A stretch of 64,000 bases of DNA from Amycolatopsis pretoriensis (GTDB lineage Bacteria; Actinomycetota; Actinomycetes; Mycobacteriales; Pseudonocardiaceae), in the NCBI RefSeq assembly GCF_900107925.1, contig NZ_FNUJ01000002.1, positions 248,001 to 312,000 of the forward strand. The letters are read 5' to 3'. Positions 32,993-40,793 of this stretch are shown here, in pieces. The notes under the pieces are model-generated. The model was not told the DNA's origin. It worked only from the letters and a program-made list of their open reading frames with translations, and searched no databases. The position numbers were made by a program, and so were the translations under genes. Position 1 is the first letter of the stretch; each line of letters begins with the position of its first letter.

Positions 32993-34368
32993 GCGCTCAC
33001 CCTCCGGTCGGCGCGGCCGGTGTGCAGGTACAGCGCGCGGCCGGAGCCGTCGTCGCCGACGAACGCGTGCGGCAGGTACATGCCCTGCATCGGCTCGCGC
33101 AGGATGAGCGTGTCGCCGTTCATCGCGACCAGCTCGCTCTTCTGCGGGCCCATCAGCTCCTTGAAGATCCCCTTCGGGACGCGCTCGACCCAGACGCGGC
33201 CGTCGTCGTCCTGGCTGACCACGATGTCCGCGACGGACGAGGAGTACTCGCCGACGTACCGCGTGGCGTCGATCCGCGGCGCGGCCGGGTCGGGCACCGG
33301 CGCCGCCTTGAGTTCGATGCCGGTCAGCTCCTTCAGGAGGTGGCCGACGACTTCGTGGTAGACGGCCATCGGGTTGCCGCCGTTGGTCAGCAGCGCCACG
33401 GCGACACCGTGCTCGGGTGCGAGGCGCAGGAAGGCGGACTGGCCGATCGTGCCGCCGTCGTGGCCGACGACCGCGCCGCCTTCCGACAGCGACCAGCCGA
33501 GGCCCCAGGCGTCGCCCAGCAGGCCGAGGTCGGGCAGCTCCACGACGCGTTCCCGCATGGCGCGGGCGCTTTCCGCGCTCAGCACCCGGGTGCCGTCCGG
33601 GCCTTCGCCGTCCCGCAGGTGCATGCCGGCGAAGGTCACCAGGTCGCGCGGGCGCATGGCGAGCATCGCGCCGGCCGGGGCGTTGGACGGCGCGAGCGCC
33701 CAGACGCCGGCGGGCTGCGGGTCGGCACCCGGCTCGGGGGTGAGGTGGCCGAGCGCGGCGCGGAAGCGGATCGCCTCGTACGGGCTGGCCGCGGCGTGCG
33801 TCAGTCCCAAGGGGACGAACAGGTGGTCGGCGAGGCAGTCGTTGTAGGACTTGCCGCGCAGCACTTCCACGACCCGGCCGAGCACGCAGAAGGCGGCGTT
33901 GTTGTAGGAGAACATCTCGCCCGGCGCGAACAGCTGCGGGACGTCGCCGAGGGTGGCGACGTACTTCTCGACGCAGTCGGCGCCGCGGCCGGTGTCGGTG
34001 AAGATGTCGCCTTCGAAACCGGAGGTGTGGCACATCAGCTGCCGGACGGTGATATTGGCGGCTGCGACATTGTCGGCGATCTTGAACTCGGGCAGGTACT
34101 TCCGCACCGGCTGGTCGAGGTCGAGCAGGCCCTCGTCGGCGAGCTGCAGGGCCAGCGTGGTCGTCCAGATCTTGGTGATCGACCCGATCTGGAACAGCGA
34201 GTCGGTGTCGGCCTCGACGCCGGTGCCCTTGTTGAGCACCCCCGCCGCGTGGTCGATGATCTCGCCGCCGGCGTACACGGCCACGGCCGCGCCGGGCACG
34301 TCGTGCTCGGCCAGGACGGCGGGGAGCCGGCTCTCGAGCCAGGCGGAGAGTTCGGTGAGTTTCGACAT
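32989..34368 (-). CDS. Class C beta-lactamase-family serine hydrolase (D-aminopeptidase/DD-peptidase-like)
   Basis: A 459-residue enzyme with no signal peptide. SITK at 63-66 carries the nucleophile and general base, YNN at 155-157 is the YxN motif, and GHDGG in the C-terminal half replaces KTG. A C-terminal beta domain of about 110 residues follows. It resembles the second half of the S9 fusion gene throughout (FQIGSITKxWT, TSGxxGDxFTDTGRG, HDGxTIGQ), so one arose from the other by duplication. Homologues with this layout include D-stereospecific aminopeptidases. First gene of the seven-gene importer operon. ATG 34368 fits the conserved start. Confidence 0.87.
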   Translation of the reverse strand: MSKLTELSAWLESRLPAVLAEHDVPGAAVAVYAGGEIIDHAAGVLNKGTGVEADTDSLFQIGSITKIWTTTLALQLADEGLLDLDQPVRKYLPEFKIADNVAAANITVRQLMCHTSGFEGDIFTDTGRGADCVEKYVATLGDVPQLFAPGEMFSYNNAAFCVLGRVVEVLRGKSYNDCLADHLFVPLGLTHAAASPYEAIRFRAALGHLTPEPGADPQPAGVWALAPSNAPAGAMLAMRPRDLVTFAGMHLRDGEGPDGTRVLSAESARAMRERVVELPDLGLLGDAWGLGWSLSEGGAVVGHDGGTIGQSAFLRLAPEHGVAVALLTNGGNPMAVYHEVVGHLLKELTGIELKAAPVPDPAAPRIDATRYVGEYSSSVADIVVSQDDDGRVWVERVPKGIFKELMGPQKSELVAMNGDTLILREPMQGMYLPHAFVGDDGSGRALYLHTGRADRRVSA

Positions 34369-34409
34369 GGTTGCCTCTCGTCCGACGGTGGGGAACCGGC
34401 GTTGCGGGG

Positions 34410-34486
34410 ATGCTAGGACTCCGAGCGGGGCGGCCGGTTCGTCGGATTCGACGAGACCCGGCGGAACTTTCATCGCGGGGGACGAA
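34410..34486 (-). promoter_or_regulatory. Promoter of the peptide-importer operon with two TTCRTC-N6-GACGAR sites
   Basis: Site A1, TTCGTC-N6-GACGAG (34438-34455), and site A2, TTCATC-N6-GACGAA (34469-34486), are 31 bases apart centre to centre. Leftward of them is a -10-like TAGCAT (34415-34410), which puts the transcription start near 34403 and A1 at about -43. No good -35 hexamer is seen, which favours activation by a protein bound at A1. The same motif recurs at 36689 and 39280. Confidence 0.65.
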
Positions 34487-34639
34487 TCACCGCGGGTCTC
34501 GCGGCCGAAACCGCCGGGAGGGCGCAGCCCGCACCGCCGCGTAGACCACCGCGACCCTGACCCGCGCCTTCGACGTGGCCACCACCGCCTTGAGCGCGTA
34601 TTCCCGGACCCGCGCGGCCACCGCGTCCACTGTGGTCAT
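34487..34639 (-). CDS. Small hypothetical protein (50 residues)
   Basis: A 50-codon frame whose ATG overlaps the stop of the racemase gene in an ATGA, with strong G/C preference at third positions. The product is basic and partly helical (MTTVDAVAARVREYALKAVV), with no known motif. It could be a real coupled small protein or a chance frame at the end of the operon. It stops one base before site A2 of the importer promoter. Confidence 0.4.
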   Translation of the reverse strand: MTTVDAVAARVREYALKAVVATSKARVRVAVVYAAVRAAPSRRFRPRDPR

Positions 34640-35742
34640 GACGTCAGCCACGCCTTCGCGGTGGTCACCTCGGCGAGCCGCTCCGGGATGGGCGTGACGC
34701 CGAGGCCGGGGCCGGACGGCACCGGCAGCCGGCCGCCTTCCAGCACGAACGGCTCGGTGATGTCGCTGGTGTAGAACCGGTCCGACGCCGAGGTGTCGCC
34801 CGGCAGCGTGAACCCGGGCAGCGACGCGAGGGCGACGTTGGCCGCCCGGCCGAGCCCGGTCTCGATCATCCCGCCGCACCACACCGGGACGCCGTGCGCC
34901 GCGCAGACGTCGTGCACCCGCCGCGCCTCCAGGTAGCCGCCGACGCGGCTGGGCTTGATGTTGACGATCCGGCAGGCGCCGAGCGTGATCGCGTCGGCGG
35001 CCGAGCGTGCGGAGACGACCGACTCGTCCAGGCAGATCGGTGTCCGGATGTGCTTCGCGAGTTCGGCGTGGCCGAGCACGTCCTCCTCTTCGAGGGGCTG
35101 CTCGATCAGCAGCAGCTCGAAGGGGTCGAGCCGCTGCAGCTGCGGCACGTCCGAGAGCGTGTACGCGGTGTTCGCGTCGACCTGCAGGAGGATGTCGTCG
35201 CCGAAGCGCTCGCGGACCGCGCGCACCGGCTCGACGTCCCAGCCCGGCTCGATCTTCAGCTTGATCCGCACGTACCCGGCGTCGAGGTAGCCGCCGACGA
35301 CGTCCAGCAGGTGCGGGATCGTCTCCATGATGCCGACCGACACCCCGCACGGCACCGAGTCCTTCGTGGACCCCAGGGCCGTCGCGAAGGACACGCCGTG
35401 GGCGCGCAGTTCGGCGTCGAGCACCGCCATTTCCAGCGCGGCCTTGGCCATCCGGTGGCCCTTGAACTTCGCCAGCAGCGGCGCGACCTTGTTCGCGGTG
35501 AGGTCGTCGGCGGCGAGCAACGCGGGCACGAGGAAGGTCCGCAGGACGTGCTCGACGCCGTCGACGTACTCCGACGAGTAGAGCGGGTCGACCATCGCCC
35601 CGCACTCGCCCCAGCCCTCGCCTTCGGACGTCACCGCGCGCAGCAGCAGGAGTTCGCGTTCGGCCTGCGTGCCGAACGACGTCCGGAACGGTGCCACCAA
35701 AGGCATCCGGACGCGCAGCAGTTCCACCCCGGTGAGTTTCAC
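34636..35742 (-). CDS. N-succinyl/N-acyl amino acid racemase (NSAR/OSBS, enolase superfamily)
   Basis: A 368-residue enolase-superfamily enzyme. Catalytic lysines are K163 (RIKLKIEPG) and K263 (NIKPSRVGG); the metal ligands are D189 (QVDAN), E214 (LIEQP) and D239 (CLDES). These positions and the total length are those of the characterised Amycolatopsis NSAR/OSBS, and much of the text matches it from memory (GEGWGECGAM, KFKGHRMAK, CGGMIETGLGRAANVALASLP). It interconverts N-succinyl-D- and L-amino acids; homologues also make o-succinylbenzoate for menaquinone, but no men genes are here. GTG 35742 overlaps the GNAT stop by 4 bases, which favours the racemase role. Confidence 0.93.
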   Translation of the reverse strand: MKLTGVELLRVRMPLVAPFRTSFGTQAERELLLLRAVTSEGEGWGECGAMVDPLYSSEYVDGVEHVLRTFLVPALLAADDLTANKVAPLLAKFKGHRMAKAALEMAVLDAELRAHGVSFATALGSTKDSVPCGVSVGIMETIPHLLDVVGGYLDAGYVRIKLKIEPGWDVEPVRAVRERFGDDILLQVDANTAYTLSDVPQLQRLDPFELLLIEQPLEEEDVLGHAELAKHIRTPICLDESVVSARSAADAITLGACRIVNIKPSRVGGYLEARRVHDVCAAHGVPVWCGGMIETGLGRAANVALASLPGFTLPGDTSASDRFYTSDITEPFVLEGGRLPVPSGPGLGVTPIPERLAEVTTAKAWLTS

Positions 35743-36623
35743 GACGTCTGCTCCTTCGCCACCACGTACCAGCCGGCCCGATCGAATCCGATGACCGAGG
35801 CGCCGCCGGCGAGCAGGCCGCCGAGCACCTCCCGCAACGCCACCCGCCACGCCCGACCCTGCGCGGGGTCGGTGCGCCGGAGCGCCTCGATGTCCGGCGG
35901 CACCGCGACGAGCACGACCGGCGCGTCGGCCGGTCCGGTGACCGGGCCGCCGCCGGCGTCCGCCGCCAGCGCGACCGCGGCACCGCGGGCTCTCAGCGCC
36001 GCCGCGTCGAAGGGCGCGGGCGCGCCTTCGGCGGCCGACCGCACGGCCGGGCTCGCCAGGTGCCAGACCGCCATGATCCGGTCGGTGTCGCCGGCGCCGT
36101 TGATGCCGTCGTTCATCGGGCCGTAGAAGTCCGGCAGGTACTGCTCCGGGAGGGCGGCGAGCTTGGTCAGGTTGAAGTGGGCGTTGCGGCGCACCAGCGG
36201 GTCGAACGTCCACGAGATCACCGGGACGTCCTGGCGCAGCGCCCACGCGCGCTGGTGCAGCTTGAGCGCGAAGCCGATGCCGCGGCCGTGCCCGGCGGTG
36301 GCGACGCCGGCGATGTGGCTGTGCAGTCCCCCCTTCGCGGGACCGCCGAAGAACCCGAAGCAGGCGCCGAGCAGCTCGGGCCCGTCGAAGGCGCCGGCGA
36401 CGTAGTTGCCCGCCGAGACCATGGCCCGCAGCAGTTCGGACGTCACCGGCTGGTTTCCCGGTGCCGGGCGCCAGATCGACTCGAAGAGCCGGGTCACGGC
36501 GGTCAGGTCGGCGACCTCGGCCAGGGTCCGGACTTCGACCCCCGAGGCCGTGGCGGCGGCGGTCGCCGCGGCGGCCGCCTCGTCCCGCAGCGGCGGGGCT
36601 GTGTTCGTCACGACTTCAGTCAC
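35739..36623 (-). CDS. GNAT-fold N-acyltransferase (candidate D-amino acid N-succinyltransferase)
   Basis: A 294-residue protein of the predicted GNAT group found beside NSAR genes. The acyl-CoA-binding segment is near HSHIAGVATAGHGRGIGFALK (motif A, GRGIGFAL), and FDPLVRRNAHFNLTKL follows. In Geobacillus kaustophilus an analogous gene next to NSAR succinylates D-amino acids with succinyl-CoA. The direct overlap with NSAR and the closeness of an M20 gene support that role here. It starts at GTG 36623 with AGGA 7 bases away. A regulatory repeat (36689-36706) lies upstream, inside the 3' end of the M20 gene. Confidence 0.82.
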   Translation of the reverse strand: MTEVVTNTAPPLRDEAAAAATAAATASGVEVRTLAEVADLTAVTRLFESIWRPAPGNQPVTSELLRAMVSAGNYVAGAFDGPELLGACFGFFGGPAKGGLHSHIAGVATAGHGRGIGFALKLHQRAWALRQDVPVISWTFDPLVRRNAHFNLTKLAALPEQYLPDFYGPMNDGINGAGDTDRIMAVWHLASPAVRSAAEGAPAPFDAAALRARGAAVALAADAGGGPVTGPADAPVVLVAVPPDIEALRRTDPAQGRAWRVALREVLGGLLAGGASVIGFDRAGWYVVAKEQTS

Positions 36624-36654
36624 ACTCCGATCCTGGCCGGAGAAGCCGCGCGGG

Positions 36655-37776
36655 TCACCGTTGTCCCGCACCGGTTTCGCCCCGCGTGTTCGTCGGCGCG
36701 GACGAACTTCGTTGCGCCAGCACGGTTTCGGTGAGCGCGACCAGCAGCGCGGTGCGTCGCGGCAGCTCCGCGACGACGACGTGCTCGTCGTCGGCGTGGG
36801 CCCCGCCGCCGACCGCGCCGAGGCCGTCGAGCGTCGGAATGCCCAGCCCCGCGGTGAAATTGCCGTCGGACGCACCGCCGACCGCGGCCTCGGTGAGCGT
36901 CCCGCCGGCGAGTTCGTTCGCGAGCACGAACAGCTCCGCCGACGCTCCCGCGTCCAGGGGCGCGCGGTTGATGCCGCCCGTGAGGTGGATCCGGGCGCCG
37001 TCGAGTACCGGCGCCGCATTCCTCATCGCGTGGTCGACGCGTTCTTGTTCGGCCGCGTCCCACACCCGCACATCGACGGCGACGCTCGCCTTGGCGGGCA
37101 CGGTGTTCGTCGTCGTCCCGGCCGTCAGCGCGGTCGGCACGACGGTGGTGCCCTTCGCCGGGTCGGCGAGCGCGGCGATCGCGAGGATCCGGTGGGCGAC
37201 CTCGATCCCAGCGTTGACGCCCTTTTCCGGTTCGAGCCCGGCGTGCGCGGCGCGGCCCTCGACCTCGACGCGGTACAGGGAAACGCCTTTGCGGCGGGTC
37301 TTCAGCGCACCGCCGTCGGCGGAGGCTTCGAGCACGAAGACCGCGTCGCAGCTCTTGGCTTCCTCTTCGATCAGGGTGCGCGACCGCGGTGAGCCGATCT
37401 CTTCGTCGCCGGTGATGAGGATCGAAAGGCCGTCGCGATCGGGCAGCGCGGCCGCCGCGTGGAGCGCCATCACGACCCCGGCTTTCATGTCGAAGCAGCC
37501 GGGCCCGCGCAGGATCCCGTCGCGGACCTCGAACGGGTGGGTGCGCAGGGAACCCAGTGGCCACACGGTGTCGTGGTGGCCGAGCAGCAGGACCCGCGGC
37601 TCGCCGTCGCCGAACCGCCAGCGCAGGTGCGTGCAGCCGTCGGTGACGATCCGTTCGGGCTCGACGCCGAGCAGGCGGCGGCCGATTCCGGCGACGGCTT
37701 CGGCGCTGCGGGCGACGGCTTCGTGGTCGTGCGACGGCGACTCGCAGCGGACGAGCGTCTCGATGTCGTCGATCAC
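36655..37776 (-). CDS. M20 family metallopeptidase (candidate N-succinyl-L-amino acid desuccinylase)
   Basis: A 373-residue zinc hydrolase of the M20/carboxypeptidase G2 group. Metal ligands are H67 (GHHDTV), D96 (CFDMKAG), E126 after the general base E125 (GDEEIGS) and a C-terminal His (GAHADDEH); the dimerisation domain includes EGRAAHAGLEPEKGVNAG. No signal peptide, so cytoplasmic. In the NSAR pathway such an enzyme removes succinate from N-succinyl-L-amino acids. Its GTG overlaps the stop of the deacylase gene by 4 bases. A plain N-acyl-amino-acid or dipeptide hydrolase role is the alternative. Confidence 0.87.
   Translation of the reverse strand: MIDDIETLVRCESPSHDHEAVARSAEAVAGIGRRLLGVEPERIVTDGCTHLRWRFGDGEPRVLLLGHHDTVWPLGSLRTHPFEVRDGILRGPGCFDMKAGVVMALHAAAALPDRDGLSILITGDEEIGSPRSRTLIEEEAKSCDAVFVLEASADGGALKTRRKGVSLYRVEVEGRAAHAGLEPEKGVNAGIEVAHRILAIAALADPAKGTTVVPTALTAGTTTNTVPAKASVAVDVRVWDAAEQERVDHAMRNAAPVLDGARIHLTGGINRAPLDAGASAELFVLANELAGGTLTEAAVGGASDGNFTAGLGIPTLDGLGAVGGGAHADDEHVVVAELPRRTALLVALTETVLAQRSSSAPTNTRGETGAGQR
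36689..36706. promoter_or_regulatory. Regulatory repeat TTCGTC-N6-GACGAA (site B)
   Basis: A perfect 6+6 inverted repeat located within the last codons of the M20 gene, 66 bases before the GTG of the GNAT-NSAR pair. It matches the sites before the importer operon and the deacylase gene. No clear -10 hexamer was found downstream at the spacing seen at the other two sites. Confidence 0.55.
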
Positions 37777-39245
37777 CGCGGCTCACCCCGCAGCGGCCGG
37801 CCGGGCAGCGCGCCGGTGTTCAGGTTTCCGTCGCTGACCACCGGGACCCCGGCGACGTAGAGGTGCCGGACGCCGGTCGACGGGCGGGTCGGGTCGGTGT
37901 AGGTGGCGGCGTCGGTGATCGCGGCGGGGTCGAGGACCACGAGGTCGGCGTCGGCACCGGCCCCGAGGTGGCCCTTGCCGCGCGCGGCGGGGGCGACGTC
38001 GTCGAGGAGCCGCGAAGGGAGGTAGGAGCAGCGGCGGAACGCTTCGAGCCAGCTCCACGCGCCGGTTTCGCGGACCATCAGGCGCAGGGTCTTCGCGAAG
38101 GTGCCCGCGGTCCGCGGGTGCGTCATGCCGCCCGGGGGCAGCGGCCACTCGGTGCTCTCGGTGCGGCCGTCCTTCCAGTAGACGGGCATCGCGTCGCTGG
38201 CGACGACGGCGTCGGGGAAGGCCAGCGCCTGGTGCAGCAGCCCGCGTTCGCGGGGGTCGGTCTCGTCGAGGAACTCGAGCAGGCAGGGCGCACCGGGGTC
38301 TTGTTGTCGTAGTTCGCGGAGACGTCCTTCGTCGCGCACCCGCTCCCCCGTCTCGAGGATGACGACGCTCGACGGCTTCAACCCCTTGAGCCGCAAGCGG
38401 TCCGGCTCGATGAAGGCGGCACCGACGGCCGTGCTGCCCGCGCCGTAGGGGTAGGCCTCGACGGTGACGCGGGACCCTTCGCTCCGAGCGGTTTCGAGGG
38501 TGGCGAGCACGCGGTCGATGTGGTGGCCGGAGGTGCTGTTGACGTGGCAGTGGTGCATCGCGGCCCCGGTCTCCCCCGCGGCGGCGACGATTTCCACGGA
38601 GCCGTCGACCGGGATGGCGGGGTCGACCTCGACCAGCTCGCGGACGTGGGTGTAGGTCGGCACGCCGGCCTTCGCGGCGAGGTGCGCGACGGCCATGAAC
38701 TCACCGGGGTCGGTGGCGGGCGCGTAGCCCATGAGGATGCCGATGCCGAGGGCGCCCTGCGCCAGTTCGCCTTCGAGCAGCGAGAGCCACGCCGCGAGTT
38801 CCTTTTTGGACGAACTCCGTTGCCACCGCGGGTTCCCGAGGACGGCGAGCCCGCTGTCGATGCTCGCATCGGGCGCGATGTTCGCGAGGACCTGCGCCCG
38901 GGCGGCGCCCCAGGAGGCGGAGAAGCCGTAGTGCAGCGGCCGCCCGGCTTTCGCGGCTTCGGCGTAGGCGCGCTCGATGGGCATCAGGCCGGCTTCGAGG
39001 TCGAGGGCGGTGGTGACGCCGTCCATGGCCTGCAGCCGCTGCCCGGCGACGGAGTGCACGTGGCTGTGCAGGTCGACGAACCCGGGCCCGACGACGAGGT
39101 TGGTGACGTCGACTTCGGTGGCCTCGGGCGCTTCGAGGTCCGGGCCGACGGCTTCGACCCGGCTGTCGTCGAGGAGGACGTCGGCGATGCCGTCGAAGCC
39201 GCTGCCGGGGTCGATGACCCGGCCGCCCCGCAAGAGTGTCCGCAT
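37773..39245 (-). CDS. N-acyl-D-amino-acid deacylase-type amidohydrolase
   Basis: A 490-residue amidohydrolase-superfamily enzyme. The metal motif HSHVH is at 60-64 (GPGFVDLHSHVHS); further ligands are likely in THVRELVE, HHCHVNSTSGHH and ASDAMPVYW. The ending GKGHLGAGADADLVVLDP is the small beta domain typical of D-aminoacylases and related deacylases. It would free D-amino acids, or D-Glu/D-Asp, from N-acyl forms in the cytoplasm. First gene of a two-gene unit with the M20 peptidase. A -10 hexamer 7 bases before ATG 39245 suggests a leaderless mRNA. Confidence 0.87.
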   Translation of the reverse strand: MRTLLRGGRVIDPGSGFDGIADVLLDDSRVEAVGPDLEAPEATEVDVTNLVVGPGFVDLHSHVHSVAGQRLQAMDGVTTALDLEAGLMPIERAYAEAAKAGRPLHYGFSASWGAARAQVLANIAPDASIDSGLAVLGNPRWQRSSSKKELAAWLSLLEGELAQGALGIGILMGYAPATDPGEFMAVAHLAAKAGVPTYTHVRELVEVDPAIPVDGSVEIVAAAGETGAAMHHCHVNSTSGHHIDRVLATLETARSEGSRVTVEAYPYGAGSTAVGAAFIEPDRLRLKGLKPSSVVILETGERVRDEGRLRELRQQDPGAPCLLEFLDETDPRERGLLHQALAFPDAVVASDAMPVYWKDGRTESTEWPLPPGGMTHPRTAGTFAKTLRLMVRETGAWSWLEAFRRCSYLPSRLLDDVAPAARGKGHLGAGADADLVVLDPAAITDAATYTDPTRPSTGVRHLYVAGVPVVSDGNLNTGALPGRPLRGEPR

Positions 39246-39252
39246 CGGGCTG

Positions 39253-39297
39253 ACGTTAGGAGCATTTCCGCCGGGGCCGTTCGTCGGCGGCGACGAA
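39253..39297 (-). promoter_or_regulatory. Promoter of the deacylase gene with TTCGTC-N6-GACGAA (site C)
   Basis: Reading leftward, a perfect 6+6 inverted repeat (39297-39280) is followed 21 bases on by -10 TAACGT (39258-39253) and then by the ATG 7 bases further. The transcription start should be at or next to the ATG, placing the repeat at about -43, the same position as site A1 of the importer operon. No strong -35 is visible. Confidence 0.65.
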
Positions 39298-39312
39298 TCG
39301 GGGCGGCGGGAT

Positions 39313-39963
39313 TCAGTCGCCCGGACGAACCGGCGTCACCGGGGCCAGCAGCAGCCCGGTGATCGCGTCGATCAGACCCGTCCCCGCGTCGTCCCACGTC
39401 GCGCGTGGTGTCGGTGTTCCCTCCGACAGCGCGCGCTCGCGCTCCGCCACCATGTGGATCATCAGCTGGCGGGCCATGTCGCCGCGCTCCGCGCGGACGT
39501 CCGCGGGTAGCCCGTCCAGACAGCGGTTCAGCCCCTCGACCGCGCGGGCCAGCGCCGGGGAGGACAGGGACTCCTCCGCGATGATCTCCCGCAGCGCCGG
39601 GTCGGTCATCACCTGGGCGCTGAACCGGGCGAACCACGTCGGGGCGCCCAGCTCGCGCAGGTACGTCGTGCTCGGGAGGACCAGGCAGGCCACCCAGTCG
39701 CGCAGGTCGCCGTCGCCGTCGATCGCCTCGACGAGCTCCGCGCGCAGCCGCTCCATGCGCTCCGCGTGCCGGCGGACGATCGCGCGCACCAGGTCGACCT
39801 TCGTGCCGAAGTGGTAGTTGACGGCCGCGTTGTTGCCCTGCCCGGCGGCCTCGCTGATGTGCCGGTTGGACACCACCTGCACCCCGTGCTCGGCGAACAG
39901 CCGCTCCGCCGTCACGAGGATGCTTTCCCGCGTCGCACTCGCGCGGGCCGCCTTCACGTTCAT
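39313..39963 (-). CDS. TetR family transcriptional regulator
   Basis: A 216-residue TetR protein with helix-turn-helix HISEAAGQGNNAAVNYHFGTK at about 35-55 and a helical ligand domain of the CecR-like type with a TetR_C extension (LSSPALARAVEGLNRCLDGLP). It lies just upstream of the deacylase on the same strand, 67 bases away, and is the only regulator gene touching the D-amino-acid island. The conserved TTCGTC-N6-GACGAA motif is not found before its own start, so its link to those sites is only positional. Confidence 0.85.
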   Translation of the reverse strand: MNVKAARASATRESILVTAERLFAEHGVQVVSNRHISEAAGQGNNAAVNYHFGTKVDLVRAIVRRHAERMERLRAELVEAIDGDGDLRDWVACLVLPSTTYLRELGAPTWFARFSAQVMTDPALREIIAEESLSSPALARAVEGLNRCLDGLPADVRAERGDMARQLMIHMVAERERALSEGTPTPRATWDDAGTGLIDAITGLLLAPVTPVRPGD

Positions 39964-40089
39964 TTCGCAACCACCTGATCATCCACTCCGGCCCCCACCT
40001 TACGGAGCGGCCGCGCTGGCGAGAAATCGGCGGAGCGTGGCAGAACAGCCACTGGCCGTCCGGGTGGTGCGTTCCTAGCGTCATCGATC

Positions 40090-40500
40090 ATGATCGCAGT
40101 GCTCGCGCCGATCCTGATCGGCCTCCTCTACGTCGTGCTCAGCTCCCTCATCGCCGAGCCGCACCGCCGCAGGTTCAACGCCGTCGTGGTCGGCGGCGCG
40201 GGCGCGGCCTACCTCTCCGGCGGCGCGCTCGGGCCGTGGGAGCTGCTCTTCTGCGCGGTCCTGACCTACGTCGCCTACCGCGGGCTCGACTCCTGGACGT
40301 TCATCGGCATCGGCTGGCTGCTGCACACCGGCTGGGACGTCGTCCACCACCTCAAAGGCCAGCCGATCCTGCCGTTCGCGCACGACTCGTCGTTCGGCTG
40401 CGCGATCTGCGACCCGGTGATCGCGATCTGGTGCTTCACCGGCGGCCGGTCGGTGTGGCGGGTTGGCGCGCCGAAGCCGCGGGTACCCGAGGAAGCATGA
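40090..40500 (+). CDS. DUF6010 family membrane protein
   Basis: A 136-residue protein with about four hydrophobic segments and the DUF6010-type ending HTGWDVVHHLKGQPILPFAHDSSFGCAICDPVIAIW. The conserved histidines (HTGWDVVHH) and cysteines (GCAIC) could bind a metal, but no function is known for the family. Its TGA overlaps the ATG of a small zinc-ribbon gene, so the pair is probably translated together. Confidence 0.8.
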   Translation: MIAVLAPILIGLLYVVLSSLIAEPHRRRFNAVVVGGAGAAYLSGGALGPWELLFCAVLTYVAYRGLDSWTFIGIGWLLHTGWDVVHHLKGQPILPFAHDSSFGCAICDPVIAIWCFTGGRSVWRVGAPKPRVPEEA

Positions 40501-40697
40501 GCACCGACGTCGAACGCGCCGCGCACGCCTTCTGCCCGCGGTGCCACCCCGACCCGCGACCGGGCGAAGTGCTCATCGCGCTGTGCGGCGCCCGGCACCC
40601 GTACTACGGGCGCCGCGACCGGCCCGTGAACCAGTGCCCGGCCTGCGTCCGGCTGGCCTCGGCGCCGGTCTACGCGTGCGGGCACCCCGGGGGCTGA
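40497..40697 (+). CDS. Small cysteine-rich (zinc ribbon-like) protein
   Basis: A 66-residue protein with CPRC at 13-16, a second CPAC pair in the middle and single Cys/His residues in LCGARH and YACGH, consistent with one or two structural zinc sites. The ATG overlaps the upstream stop codon (ATGA), which supports this start. No enzyme motif. Function unknown. Confidence 0.65.
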   Translation: MSTDVERAAHAFCPRCHPDPRPGEVLIALCGARHPYYGRRDRPVNQCPACVRLASAPVYACGHPGG

Positions 40698-40793
40698 AGG
40701 GCGGTTGTGTGAGCGCGAACAACCGGTTAACGTGAGAATCCTTCACGTACCTGCCGGCTGTTCCCGCTCCCCCGCCACGGAAGGAACACCGCC

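Noticed and set aside
32099..34368. Antibiotic-resistance beta-lactamase genes
   Set aside because: No signal peptides, no visible class A omega-loop ExxLN motif, and placement inside a peptide-importer operon make a resistance role unlikely.
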